Source: Thermococcus bergensis
Lineage (GTDB): Archaea > Methanobacteriota_B > Thermococci > Thermococcales > Thermococcaceae
DNA length: 64,000 bases
Direction: 5' to 3'
NCBI RefSeq assembly: GCF_020386975.1
Contig: NZ_JABFNK010000005.1
Location: 1 to 64,000 of the forward strand
A program made the position numbers and the translations under genes. Of this stretch, positions 25,813 through 34,708 are shown piece by piece (position 1 is the first letter of the stretch; the number at the start of each line of letters is the position of its first letter). The notes under the pieces were generated by a model, which saw only the letters and a list, made by a program, of their open reading frames with translations, was not told the DNA's origin and ran no database searches.

Positions 25813-28800
25813 AGAAGCGGTTCCGTTAGATAACCTCATAAAAAAAGGAGAGCGAATAGAAGAAAAGCCTGAGGTCAAGGAAGAAATATCCCCCATTGTG
25901 CCAGAAATTAAAACTCCTTCAAAACCCTTATCTGCTGAGAGTCAACCAGAAACTAGTTTAGAGGAGATATTGAAATCCACAAGAGGCTCACCAAGAGTTC
26001 CCCTTCCTACATATTATGGAGAGGAAGTGAAGGTTCTTGATGTATACGGAAATGTGAGGATCCTTAGAGTTAAGGGGGAGCCCATTCCAATCTATGAAAT
26101 ACGCCTTCCAAAATTAAGTGAAGAGGAAGAAAAGCTAGTAAAAATCGTCAGAGACAGGGCAATTGCAGAAATACAAATAGATCCTGAGAGCATTCCCGAT
26201 CCGGAGGAGAGGAGAAGGATATTTGGAAGGGCTGTTAAAAACATAATGCGTGAACTTGCTCCGGCTATCTCCGAGGCAAGGATGGACATTCTTGTAAATC
26301 TGGTTGTCCAGAACATGATAGGTTACGGAAAACTTGACCCCCTTGTTAGAGATGATAACCTGGAAGAAGTCATGGTAATAGGAACGAGAAGACCAGTATA
26401 CGTGTGGCACAGAAAGTTTTACATGTGCAAAACTAACATCTTTTTTGATGACGAGAGGGAGATATTAAACATTATTGAACGTATAGCAAGGCAGGTTGGA
26501 AGAAGAATTGATCAGCAAACCCCGCTCTTAGATGCTCGTTTGCCTGATGGAAGTAGAGTAAATGCGACCATTAGGCCGGTTAGTTTAGATGGGCCTACGT
26601 TGACCATAAGAAAATTCAAAAAAGACCCCCTTACGATAATTGATCTCCTGAAGTACGGCACATTTAACTTGGAAGTTGCGTCTCTGCTTTGGATTTTTAT
26701 TGATGGTCTTGGAGTGAAGCCCGCAAATGTCCTCGTTGCCGGAGGGACTGGTTCGGGTAAAACTACTACTCTTAACTCACTGGCAATGTTCATTCCTCCA
26801 AGTGAGCGTGTTATAAGTATTGAAGATACTGCAGAACTTCAATTGCCAATTGAACACTGGGTAAGGCTTGAAACAAGGCCTCCAAACATAGAAGGAAGGG
26901 GAGAAATAACCATGGATGATCTCGTTAAGAACACCCTAAGAATGCGTCCGGACAGGATTATCGTCGGTGAGGTCAGAGGACCAGAGGCAAGAACAATGTT
27001 CACGGCAATGAACACGGGTCATAATGGTGCCCTTTATGACTTTTCCGTTATTCAGCTCTCTGACAGTAGGTTTGTCCTTATTGGGGATTTGGTGGAAGAG
27101 CTTTTCAAAAAATACTCAGACAGAATTGAGAGATACAAGGATCTTGAGTATATAGTCCTTGAGGAAAAGGATCGCTTCGAAGTTGTTAGTGTTGGAGCTG
27201 ACCTTAAAGCGGGCAAGCACGTAGTTTCAAGAGTATGGAGGAGGAAAGTAAGGGAAGGAGAGAAGCTAATGCGCATACGAACAAGGACTGGTAATGAGGT
27301 TATTCTGACCAAGACCCATCCCTTCTTTGTGTTCTCTAACGGGGATGTCGTGAGAAAAGAAGCTGGAAAGATTAGTGTTGGAGATAGGGTTGCTGTAATG
27401 ATGAACCCTCCTAAGCCGCCTCAGCGTAAAGCCCTTGTGGATCCAAACATTTACGTAGGAATAAGTGATTACTACCTTGTTCCTAATGGAAATGGAATGG
27501 TAAAGGTTCCAAACAATGGACTTCCGCCAGAAAATGCCGAATATCTGCTCTCTATTAACTCAAATCCTGTGAAATTGGTTAGGGAAGTGGACGGCGATCT
27601 TGCCTATATTGCTGGAGTACTCCTCGGCGACGGTTATATAGCTTCCAATGGCTACCACCTCTCAGCCACTTTTGATGATGAAGGATATAGGAATGCCTTT
27701 GTAAATGCTATCTCGAAGTTTCTGCCGGAGTATTCTCCGCAGACAAAGATCAGTGGAAAGTGTACTGTTGTAACAGTTGGTTCCAAAATCTTTGCTGAGA
27801 TGCTCTTGAGGATATTCGGCATACCTAAGGGCAAGAAGTCTGAAGTCTGGGATGTTCCGGATGTTGTTCTTTCTCATGACGACCTTGTAAGGTACTTCAT
27901 AGCTGGAGTGTTTGATGCTGATGGATATGTGGATGAGAGCGGACCTTCTATTATTCTAACAACAAAGAGTGAAAATGCGGCAAGAAAGATATGGTATGCA
28001 CTTCAGAGACTTGGAATAATAAGCACGGTCTCCCGTGTGAAGAACAGAGGCTTCAAGAAGGGAGAAATTTTCAGAATAACTATAAGCGGGGTTGAGGATC
28101 TCAGGAAGTTCAAGAGCCTTATACCGCTCCATCATTCGAAGAAGGTTGCCAAACTTGAAGAGATTCTGAAGACTAAGAGGGCTTATCGTGGAAGGAGAAC
28201 CTACCGCGTTCCAATCTCCGGGGAAATGATAAGACCCCTACGTTTGAGGCTGAACCTTACCGTGGCTGAGCTGTCAAAACTAGCCTCTCACTATGCAGGA
28301 GAAAAAGTTTCCGAGAGTCTCATCAGACATATTGAGAAAAACAGATCAAACGAGATAAGGCGGTCTGCACTCAGAGGCATTGCCCTTGCTCTTCAGCAGG
28401 TTGCCAAGGATGCTGGTGACGAAGACGCTTGGGTAATGGCAAAAAGACTCCAGCTGATTGCCGAGGGAGACGTTTACTGGGATGAGGTTATAAGTGTTGA
28501 AGAAGTTGATCCTAAGGAGCTGGGAATTGAGTACCTCTATGATCTTACAGTGGAAGATGATCACAATTATGTTGCCAATGGAATACTGGTGTCAAACTGT
28601 ATGGGCACGATTCACTCTAACTCAGCCAGAGAAACAATCGTAAGGCTTGAGAGCCCGCCAATGAGTGTTCCAAGAATTATGATTCCTGCTTTGGATGTCA
28701 TTATAATGCAGGTGAGGTTCAACAACAGAAAGAAAGGAACCATAAGAAGGATTACAGAGATAGCGGAAGTTTCCGGAATAGAAGGAGAAAGCGTTCAGCT

Positions 28801-29092
28801 GAACACCATCTATAAGTACAATCCGGCAAAAGACGAGCTCTATCCAACTGGAGTGCCAAGTAGGTTCCTGAACCAGCTTGCAGAGCATACTGGTTTAACA
28901 ATGGAGGAACTCCTAGAAGAGAGGCTGAAGAGGGAAGTTGTCCTTCAGTGGATGGTAGAGAAAGGAATAAGGAGCATAGAAGAAGTTGGCCATTACATTA
29001 GGGAATTTTACATCGATCAGGAAGAGTTGCTGAGAAGAATAGAGAGGGATGCCTCAATTGAGCTAACTGAGAAAGTTAGAACAGTCATCTAG
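25748..29092 (+). CDS. klbA: KlbA-type secretion ATPase with intein
   Basis: A GspE/VirB11-like ATPase that would power a type IV pilus or secretion system. The 1114-codon frame includes a 523-residue intein at 428-950; the spliced protein would be 591 residues. Walker A is GGTGSGKTT (332-340). The Asp-box region is [13 protein letters not shown], with downstream [17 protein letters not shown] (Walker B) and, after the intein, [13 protein letters not shown] (His box). The intein sits inside that conserved box. The GTG start at 25748 is best guess; a TTG two codons later has better spacing to GGGTGA. The next gene is a matching T2SF membrane protein. Confidence 0.93.
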   Translation: MNLEEKKKKRSGLSWIEEILSEEAVPLDNLIKKGERIEEKPEVKEEISPIVPEIKTPSKPLSAESQPETSLEEILKSTRGSPRVPLPTYYGEEVKVLDVYGNVRILRVKGEPIPIYEIRLPKLSEEEEKLVKIVRDRAIAEIQIDPESIPDPEERRRIFGRAVKNIMRELAPAISEARMDILVNLVVQNMIGYGKLDPLVRDDNLEEVMVIGTRRPVYVWHRKFYMCKTNIFFDDEREILNIIERIARQVGRRIDQQTPLLDARLPDGSRVNATIRPVSLDGPTLTIRKFKKDPLTIIDLLKYGTFNLEVASLLWIFIDGLGVKPANVLVAGGTGSGKTTTLNSLAMFIPPSERVISIEDTAELQLPIEHWVRLETRPPNIEGRGEITMDDLVKNTLRMRPDRIIVGEVRGPEARTMFTAMNTGHNGALYDFSVIQLSDSRFVLIGDLVEELFKKYSDRIERYKDLEYIVLEEKDRFEVVSVGADLKAGKHVVSRVWRRKVREGEKLMRIRTRTGNEVILTKTHPFFVFSNGDVVRKEAGKISVGDRVAVMMNPPKPPQRKALVDPNIYVGISDYYLVPNGNGMVKVPNNGLPPENAEYLLSINSNPVKLVREVDGDLAYIAGVLLGDGYIASNGYHLSATFDDEGYRNAFVNAISKFLPEYSPQTKISGKCTVVTVGSKIFAEMLLRIFGIPKGKKSEVWDVPDVVLSHDDLVRYFIAGVFDADGYVDESGPSIILTTKSENAARKIWYALQRLGIISTVSRVKNRGFKKGEIFRITISGVEDLRKFKSLIPLHHSKKVAKLEEILKTKRAYRGRRTYRVPISGEMIRPLRLRLNLTVAELSKLASHYAGEKVSESLIRHIEKNRSNEIRRSALRGIALALQQVAKDAGDEDAWVMAKRLQLIAEGDVYWDEVISVEEVDPKELGIEYLYDLTVEDDHNYVANGILVSNCMGTIHSNSARETIVRLESPPMSVPRIMIPALDVIIMQVRFNNRKKGTIRRITEIAEVSGIEGESVQLNTIYKYNPAKDELYPTGVPSRFLNQLAEHTGLTMEELLEERLKREVVLQWMVEKGIRSIEEVGHYIREFYIDQEELLRRIERDASIELTEKVRTVI
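27029..28597 (+). other. KlbA class 2 intein with LAGLIDADG endonuclease
   Basis: The intein begins with Ala (ALYDFSVIQ) instead of Cys or Ser and ends [11 protein letters not shown] before the extein Cys (CMGT). An N-terminal Ala marks class 2 inteins of the KlbA type, which skip the first acyl shift and use the downstream Cys as nucleophile. The penultimate residue is Ser instead of the usual His. Block B-like TKTHPFFVF and two LAGLIDADG motifs ([12 protein letters not shown] and [13 protein letters not shown]) show a splicing domain and a homing endonuclease. A helix-turn-helix-like part ([20 protein letters not shown]) precedes the C-terminal block. Confidence 0.92.
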
Positions 29093-29103
29093 GGTGAGAA
29101 GAC

Positions 29104-30165
29104 TTGGGGATAAAAGAGAAAATACTTAAATTCATTGAAAGGCTGGGTGAAAAAACTATAGAGGTTAGCGAACGCCCTATTTCAAGAATTCCTAAAACCC
29201 TAACGCTCCAAGAGAGACTTCAACTCCTGAAAAAACTTCAAGAGGAAGTCTCTCAGGAAAGAGAAGAAAAATACGAAAAAGAACTTGAAGAGATTGTCGA
29301 ATGGAGAAAAAGAGAGCTAGAGGAATCTTTCACCCATAGATTCTCAGAATTTATGCTTAGGCACTTTAGGGGCCCAGTTGAATCATTTACAAAGTCTCTA
29401 AAGGGACTCGACTATGATCTCGTGAGGGCTAACATTAAAATGAGTAAAGAGCAGTTCGTTGCATTGATGCTGGGTGTTTCCATTTTCACTGCAATTTTTG
29501 CTTTTTTAATGGGCGTTCTCCTCCTCATGCCAGCTGACATCTCCCTGATGCTTGGGATACTTGGCTTTATTGGTGGTTTCCTGTATATGAGGAACTACCC
29601 AAGAATAGTCTGGCGGAGAAGGGTTGTAGAGGTAGAAAAAGCCCTTCCATATGTTTTGAGACACATGGCATCGCTCTTAAGTGCTGGAGTTGGTATAGCT
29701 GAGGCAATGGTATCGGTTGCCAATGCGGATTATGGTCCAATCTCTGAGGAATTTGAGCTTATGATAAGAGAGATGCATGGTGGCACGTCGTTTGAGGATG
29801 CACTGACCAGGTTTGAGGAAAAGATGTCCTCTGAAAGCGTTAGTAGAGTTGTAAAGCAGATCCTTAGGGCCACAAAATTCGGTGGAAACTTGGCGGATAT
29901 TCTCTACAAACTTGCCGAAGACTTTTCCTTTGAATACAGAATGAAGCTTGTGGAATACATCCAAAAGGTAAACGGTGTCGCCTTTGTCTATATGTTCATA
30001 ACCATAATAATGCCCACGTTATTCGTTGTGGCTATACTGGCTGCTTCTTTAATGAATAGGGGGCTAGCGATGCCTGTTGAGGGATTGGCAGTCATTCTGC
30101 TGTTTGGATTTCCGGCTATTTCAACACTAGTCGTATTTATGATAAAACGTAGTGAGCCGAGGTGA
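29104..30165 (+). CDS. T2SF/TadC-like membrane protein 1
   Basis: An inner-membrane platform protein of the GspF/FlaJ group, 353 residues. A long charged N-terminal region (about 1-110, probably coiled coil) is followed by two hydrophobic segments (GVSIFTAIFAFLMGVLLLMP, LGILGFIGGFLYMRNYP), a T2SF domain (RHMASLLSAGVGIAEAM, ALTRFEEKMSSESVSRVVKQ) and two C-terminal segments. The start is TTG at 29104 after GGGTGAG, since no ATG fits. It follows the ATPase by 11 bases. Confidence 0.85.
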   Translation: MGIKEKILKFIERLGEKTIEVSERPISRIPKTLTLQERLQLLKKLQEEVSQEREEKYEKELEEIVEWRKRELEESFTHRFSEFMLRHFRGPVESFTKSLKGLDYDLVRANIKMSKEQFVALMLGVSIFTAIFAFLMGVLLLMPADISLMLGILGFIGGFLYMRNYPRIVWRRRVVEVEKALPYVLRHMASLLSAGVGIAEAMVSVANADYGPISEEFELMIREMHGGTSFEDALTRFEEKMSSESVSRVVKQILRATKFGGNLADILYKLAEDFSFEYRMKLVEYIQKVNGVAFVYMFITIIMPTLFVVAILAASLMNRGLAMPVEGLAVILLFGFPAISTLVVFMIKRSEPR

Positions 30166-30171
30166 TTAAAT

Positions 30172-31092
30172 TTGGCCGAAATTAAATTCCTCCGACCTCT
30201 TGCGAAGGCCCTTGAAAAAGTACTTCCCCAGAGGTGGGTTAGAAGATATGAGCTCTTTTTGTATTCAGCGGGAATATCATTTTTGGCGCTTGAATTTTTG
30301 CTGGTATCTTTACTACTGGCATCCGTTGTAGGGGTAATAGTTTTCATTCTGTCTCCAGTCAAGATCTACGCAATTCCACTATCTCTTGCGGTGTTTTTGG
30401 GAATTGCGTATGTTTATCCATACTACCTCCTATCCAAGAAGATAGAAGACATGGAAAAAAATCTTCCCGATGCGTTCTTCTACATTGCAAGCTCTTTGAG
30501 AGCAGGTGTTTCTTTCTCAGAGGCTTTAGAGGAAGCTTCAACTGCGAGGTTTGGGGCATTGACGGAAGAATTCAAGAGAACCGTGCAGGAGATAAAGAAG
30601 GGCAGATCAACAATAGAAGCTCTAAAAGCTTTTGCAATAAGAAATAGGAAATCTTCGATAATTTACCGCTCTACGATGATTATCTTGGAGGCTTATGAAA
30701 GAGGAGCCCCAATGGCGGATGTGCTTGTGGCAGTTGCCAACGACGTCCGTGAAATACTGAGAATAAAAAAGGAGAGGAAAGCTTCGACTGGAATGCAGGC
30801 AATGTTCTTTATAATTGCAAGTGGGTTCATAGGGCCAGCTATCCTAGGAATTGTTTCCCAAATTATGAATAGCATGAGTTCTCCCGAAATGGGGTTTACT
30901 CTGCCCTTAGAAGCGATAGGAAATATTTCCCTTGCGTTCGTGGCAATACAGGCCATAGTTTCAGGCTTGGGGATTGGAATAATAAGAGAAGGGAAGTTCT
31001 CCGCAGGCTTCAAATACAGCGCAATGCTGGCTATACTTGGAGAGATAATATTCCTTGTGGCTACCAGGGTTCAGATATCAGGCTTCATGTGA
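30172..31092 (+). CDS. T2SF/TadC-like membrane protein 2
   Basis: A second platform protein, 306 residues. It has hydrophobic segments near residues 28-62 and 70-90, then a T2SF domain (PDAFFYIASSLRAGVSFSEA, YRSTMIILEAYERGAPMADV) and two or three C-terminal membrane segments. It also starts with TTG, after GGTGAT. Two consecutive T2SF genes after one ATPase is the arrangement of Tad/Eppa-like archaeal pilus systems. The last 15 bases overlap the convergent FKBP gene. Confidence 0.85.
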   Translation: MAEIKFLRPLAKALEKVLPQRWVRRYELFLYSAGISFLALEFLLVSLLLASVVGVIVFILSPVKIYAIPLSLAVFLGIAYVYPYYLLSKKIEDMEKNLPDAFFYIASSLRAGVSFSEALEEASTARFGALTEEFKRTVQEIKKGRSTIEALKAFAIRNRKSSIIYRSTMIILEAYERGAPMADVLVAVANDVREILRIKKERKASTGMQAMFFIIASGFIGPAILGIVSQIMNSMSSPEMGFTLPLEAIGNISLAFVAIQAIVSGLGIGIIREGKFSAGFKYSAMLAILGEIIFLVATRVQISGFM

Positions 31093-31560
31093 TTCTGGCT
31101 TTGCCTTTTCTATATCCACTATTTCCACTTCAAATATTACTGTTTTCCCTGCCAATGGGTGGTTGAAGTCTAAAGTAACGCTTTCTTCTGTAATTGCTGT
31201 TATCCTTGCTATTCCGCTGTCGGTCATTATGTATGCTCCCTCGGTGGGTTCTATGCCGGCCTTTTCAAACTCACTTTTTGGAACGTCGACTATCAAGTCT
31301 TCTCTCGGCATTCCGTAACCCTTTTCGGGAGGGACCACTATAGTTTTCTTCTCTCCAACTCCCATCCCTACAAGGGCTTCATCCATTCCGGGGATAAGTT
31401 CGCCAACACCTACATTAGCACCCAGAGGCCCATATGTCCTGTCTTCCACATAAATGCCAGCTTCTTTAGCGATATCCTCATAAGTTGTATCGAATATCTC
31501 CCCGTTTTCAAACTTCCCAACGTAGTTAAAAACCACGAAATCTCCTTTTTCAACTTTCAT
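31078..31560 (-). CDS. FKBP-type peptidyl-prolyl isomerase (SlyD-like)
   Basis: Speeds proline isomerisation during folding and acts as a chaperone. At 160 residues with the FKBP core (FVVFNYVGKFENGEIFDTTY, PGMDEALVGMGVGEKKTIVV) and an inserted flap domain (about 85-130), it resembles the short archaeal 17-18 kDa FKBPs. ATG 31560 lies after GGTGAAAAA; an in-frame ATG five codons upstream is less well placed. No metal-binding His-rich tail is present. Confidence 0.92.
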   Translation of the reverse strand: MKVEKGDFVVFNYVGKFENGEIFDTTYEDIAKEAGIYVEDRTYGPLGANVGVGELIPGMDEALVGMGVGEKKTIVVPPEKGYGMPREDLIVDVPKSEFEKAGIEPTEGAYIMTDSGIARITAITEESVTLDFNHPLAGKTVIFEVEIVDIEKAKPESHEA

Positions 31561-31689
31561 TTTTTCACCAACCAAATTTCTTCGAGTGTAACTCCTCCGC
31601 GGCCTTTATAACATTTTTGGTCAGCATTATACAAGTTTGTGACAAAGTATATATACCTCTTTGGTCAAAAAATTAATGGGTGATTTTAT

Positions 31690-31977
31690 ATGGGGGAGTT
31701 CGCAGAGATGCTTAAAAGGGAATTTGGTGGGTTGGAAGTAAAAGAAATATACTCAACGAAGCTGGGAGAGAGAAATATTGAAATACTTGAAGTTGAAGCA
31801 GGGAGTTCGAAGTTTCTTGTAATGTTTCAAGCTGAACCCAAGAAACACGACCTCCACAGGTGGTCACTCATAATAACAAGTGCAAACAATACAAGAACAA
31901 TTCAAGGGATGGACACGCTGGATACGTTAAAAATGAGAATCAAAGAAAACGTAAGGGCGATAATTGAGGGCCTGTAG
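31690..31977 (+). CDS. Small conserved-looking hypothetical protein
   Basis: A 95-residue ORF with good start signals: TATA (GTATATATA near 31646) and a GGTGATTTT site before ATG 31690. The sequence (EFAEMLKREFGGLEVKEIY, VEAGSSKFLVMFQAEPKKHD, DTLDTLKMRIKENVRAIIEG) suggests a small alpha/beta protein. No family is recognised. It abuts the convergent DUF2118 gene directly. Confidence 0.65.
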   Translation: MGEFAEMLKREFGGLEVKEIYSTKLGERNIEILEVEAGSSKFLVMFQAEPKKHDLHRWSLIITSANNTRTIQGMDTLDTLKMRIKENVRAIIEGL

Positions 31978-32472
31978 CTATTCCTCGGGGAGGATGTAGT
32001 AGATATAATGGGGCCTGTTTGTGAACTCGTCGATGTAAACCACTACCCCGTTCTTTGGGGGCTTTAGGTAGTGCACTTCTCCTTTTTTTGTCGTTACTGC
32101 GGCAAACGCATCGCTTTTCCTAACCCTGTTCCCCACTCCAGCTATTATTGTGGAAACAAATCCCTCCACTGGAAGCAACATTAGCTCGTCTCCTTTATAC
32201 AGCCTTATCTCTGTTCTCCTGTCCGGGAGAATTATTCTCGCATCACAGAGCATTTTATGTTCGTATTTATCCACATATAAGTGAAACCTATCGTAGACTT
32301 CTTTTCGCAAAAATTTCGCTTTTTTAACGTCTATAAACTCCGGGAGCTTTTGTCCCTTTTGTATTCTAGCCTCTATGTTATCTTGGATGACTATGCAGTC
32401 AACTTTTGCAGTATCCCCTTCAAAGCACTCTTCAAAGTCTGCCTCAACGAATAATTGTGGAAGCTTTTCCAT
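31978..32472 (-). CDS. DUF2118-like protein
   Basis: A 164-residue protein (VEADFEECFEGDTAKVDCIV, AKFLRKEVYDRFHLYVDKYE, LMLLPVEGFVSTIIAGVGNR). The C-terminal part (KSDAFAAVTTKKGEVHYLKP) resembles biotinyl/lipoyl-like barrels seen in DUF2118. No lysine for biotin attachment in the usual MKM motif is visible. The function is unknown. It stands alone between convergent and divergent neighbours. Confidence 0.7.
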   Translation of the reverse strand: MEKLPQLFVEADFEECFEGDTAKVDCIVIQDNIEARIQKGQKLPEFIDVKKAKFLRKEVYDRFHLYVDKYEHKMLCDARIILPDRRTEIRLYKGDELMLLPVEGFVSTIIAGVGNRVRKSDAFAAVTTKKGEVHYLKPPKNGVVVYIDEFTNRPHYIYYILPEE

Positions 32473-32608
32473 ATTCTCACCCAGTTTTTTCCAAGTTGTA
32501 CGGCTTTTTAAACCTATCTTTACATAATTCTACGCGATGGTTACATTATGGGGTACGGGCTGCCGGCAATATGCCTGCTATGCATTCTCAAAAAATAGTT
32601 ATGAACGA

Positions 32609-33433
32609 TTAGATGCTCCAGCTTCCCTTTTTCTTAAGCACTTCTCTTGCCCTCACCAGCCCCTGCCTTACGCACTCTTCGAGGTCTTTTCCCTCTGCGT
32701 AATAAGCCAGAAACCCTCCGGCAAAAGCGTCTCCCGCTCCGGTAGGGTCTACAATTTCCTCTACTGGAAGAGCATTGAACTTTTTGAAATCTCTCCCGTC
32801 ATAAAGCAGAACTCCCTTCTCTCCCAGGGTTACCACGACAATTTTGGCTCCCCATTCATGAAGCGTTTCAGCGGCTTTTGTGACTTCAGTCTCTCCTGTT
32901 ATCGTCATCGCCTCCCTCTCGTTTGGGAAGACCACCTCGACTCTTGACACTATTTCCTTCATGAGCCCTCTTTTCGTTCTGTATTCTTCCATGTAGGTTG
33001 GATTAAAATCCACGGTGATTCTTTTGCCCTCTAGCCGGTTTATTGCTTTTAACTGTTCCTCTGGAGGTATTGGTGAGATGTGGAATATTTTAGCGCTGAG
33101 GTAATCTTCTGGGATCTCTGTTTCGCCCATCTTCTCTGCCACTCCCATCTCAACCGGCGCGTCCACGCTCCCGTCTTCGTGGTAGATCATGTAGATGTGC
33201 ATTGTTTTTCCTTCGAGGACGTGAACTCCCCGGATGTCGAGGATTCTTTTGAGGCTTTCCAGCCACTCCTTGGGAAAGTCCTTGCCTACCTTTGTTACCA
33301 GTCCCACCTTTGCTCCGCTTAAAGCGGCGGAAGTCGCTACCGCTGCCGCCGCTCCCCCGGGAATGATTACCTCTCTCTTGTCTGGAAAGATTATGTGGTC
33401 AATCGCTACGTGCCCCAAAACTACCAGATCCAT
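32609..33433 (-). CDS. PfkB-family sugar or nucleoside kinase
   Basis: A ribokinase-superfamily kinase of 274 residues. The first PfkB signature is near the N-terminus (PGGAAAAVATSAALSGAKVG). The second, with the catalytic Asp, is VDPTGAGDAFAGGFL. The start is ATG 33433 (MDLVVLGHVAIDH) after GAGAGGG; the open frame continues upstream through the promoter, without similarity to kinases. The substrate is unclear: ribokinase, fructokinase or nucleoside kinase are all possible in Thermococcales. Confidence 0.88.
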   Translation of the reverse strand: MDLVVLGHVAIDHIIFPDKREVIIPGGAAAAVATSAALSGAKVGLVTKVGKDFPKEWLESLKRILDIRGVHVLEGKTMHIYMIYHEDGSVDAPVEMGVAEKMGETEIPEDYLSAKIFHISPIPPEEQLKAINRLEGKRITVDFNPTYMEEYRTKRGLMKEIVSRVEVVFPNEREAMTITGETEVTKAAETLHEWGAKIVVVTLGEKGVLLYDGRDFKKFNALPVEEIVDPTGAGDAFAGGFLAYYAEGKDLEECVRQGLVRAREVLKKKGSWSI

Positions 33434-33553
33434 AGCAAGCCCTCTCTGGGCTAATTGGGGAGGGTTTATTAAAGTTCCCGATTTCATTTTAATAAGTATG
33501 AGTTGTATAAAAATTACGAAAAAGATTAAAAACAAAGAAGCGCAATCGATACC

Positions 33554-34375
33554 ATGCGCAGGTTAAAAGACCTTGGACAGAATGAACTTGAGGAGCTTGT
33601 TAATTATGTTAGGGAGTTGAGAGGTTCTGGCAAGGGTTATTCTGAAATAACAAGAATAGTATTCGCGGAAAAGGGCATAACAGTTTCCAGAGCAACGGTT
33701 TTGAGATGGTGCAAAGGAAAGCATGAGCCGTTTAATAAGATCAAGCTCGTTAAGTTGGAACCCTCTCCCCATTTATCTTACGTCATTGGGGTGTACTTTG
33801 GAGATGGGAGCATTGGTTTGAGTGAGCATAAATATCGGATTCGGCTAAAGGTTGTTGATAGGGAATTTGCTGAAGCATTTGCCAGAGCCCTCGAAGATAT
33901 AGGGGCTAACGCAAGAGTTTACGTGGAAAGCGACGGGAGGAGAGACAGGTTCGTTGCCGAAGCTACTAGCAAGTTCCTTTATATGTTTTTGAAACAGCCG
34001 AAAGAGGCTTTGTTTGAGGTTGCAAAGGAATATCCCAGAGAGTTTCTCCGAGGGTTCTTTGACAGTGAAGGATGCTTCAATTTCAATAAAAATGAAAGAC
34101 AGGGGTTTGTTAGTGCTTCAAATTACAACAGAGAAGTTCTAACTTTTTGTCAAAAAGCTTTAGAAAGCTTGGGAATAAGTAGCAAGATAGTTTTAACAAA
34201 AAGAAAAGGCACCACAGTAAAGATCTGGGGAAAAGAGTACCAATACTCCTCAGACCTCTATGAAATAAGGATTTACAGGAAGGACGACCTTTCAAAATTT
34301 TACAGACTAATAGGATTCACAATATCGAGGAAACAAAAACTCCTTGAAGAATATCTAGGCATTCACAAAAAATGA
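33554..34375 (+). CDS. Free-standing LAGLIDADG homing endonuclease with N-terminal HTH
   Basis: A 273-residue protein. Residues 1-65 contain a helix-turn-helix (KGYSEITRIVFAEKGITVSR, then ATVLRWCKGKHEP). Two LAGLIDADG-type motifs follow, SYVIGVYFGDGSIG (about 75) and FLRGFFDSEGCFN (about 160), so it is a monomeric two-motif endonuclease. Both acidic catalytic positions are present (D in GDGS; E in DSEG). It is not inside an intein or intron and sits between the kinase promoter and the initiator tRNA-Met gene. It may be a selfish gene or may have been recruited as a regulator. Confidence 0.85.
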   Translation: MRRLKDLGQNELEELVNYVRELRGSGKGYSEITRIVFAEKGITVSRATVLRWCKGKHEPFNKIKLVKLEPSPHLSYVIGVYFGDGSIGLSEHKYRIRLKVVDREFAEAFARALEDIGANARVYVESDGRRDRFVAEATSKFLYMFLKQPKEALFEVAKEYPREFLRGFFDSEGCFNFNKNERQGFVSASNYNREVLTFCQKALESLGISSKIVLTKRKGTTVKIWGKEYQYSSDLYEIRIYRKDDLSKFYRLIGFTISRKQKLLEEYLGIHKK

Positions 34376-34410
34376 TGCTCAAAAACATACACCAATGTAC
34401 AAAAATAGGC

Positions 34411-34488
34411 TGGTAGCGGGGGGAGGATTTGAACCTCCGACCTCCGGGTTATGAGCCCGGCGGGCACTCCTAGCTGCCCCACCCCGCT
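34411..34488 (-). tRNA. Initiator tRNA-Met (CAT)
   Basis: The reverse strand folds into a cloverleaf of 78 bases with encoded CCA. The acceptor stem is AGCGGGG/CCCCGCT, the anticodon CAT lies in GGGCTCATAACCC, and the T-arm reads GGAGGTTCAAATCCTCC. The A1-U72 pair and the three G-C pairs in the anticodon stem are hallmarks of archaeal initiator tRNA. Confidence 0.93.
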
Positions 34489-34520
34489 GCACGACCCGTT
34501 AGTTATTAATAGGAAGTCGG

Positions 34521-34529
34521 TTTATAAAG
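34521..34529 (-). promoter_or_regulatory. TATA box of the tRNA-Met gene
   Basis: Reverse-strand CTTTATAAA about 33 bases before the tRNA 5' end, the usual spacing for archaeal tRNA genes with a short leader. Confidence 0.6.
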
Positions 34530-34708
34530 TTTGCGGTGTTTCTTTTGAATATTCCAAACCCTCAATGCTTCATCAAAACCCCCTAAAAGCTGTTTCGACT
34601 TTTTAACGCCCTACCCTAGCTCAACAACAATTACTCTGCTGAATTGGGATGCAGAATTTTTGAGGAAAAACCCTTAAACTTACCCTCCAAATTTATCCCG
34701 GTGGTAGG

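Noticed and set aside
25748-29092. Two separate genes, an ATPase and an endonuclease
   Set aside because: The frame is uninterrupted and the endonuclease part has intein splice blocks at both edges within the conserved ATPase box.
33436-33535. N-terminal extension of the PfkB kinase
   Set aside because: It crosses the likely promoter, encodes a hydrophobic stretch not expected in this family and has no ribosome binding site.
34500-34708. Search for a CRISPR array here and in other intergenic gaps
   Set aside because: No regularly spaced direct repeats were seen anywhere in the window.
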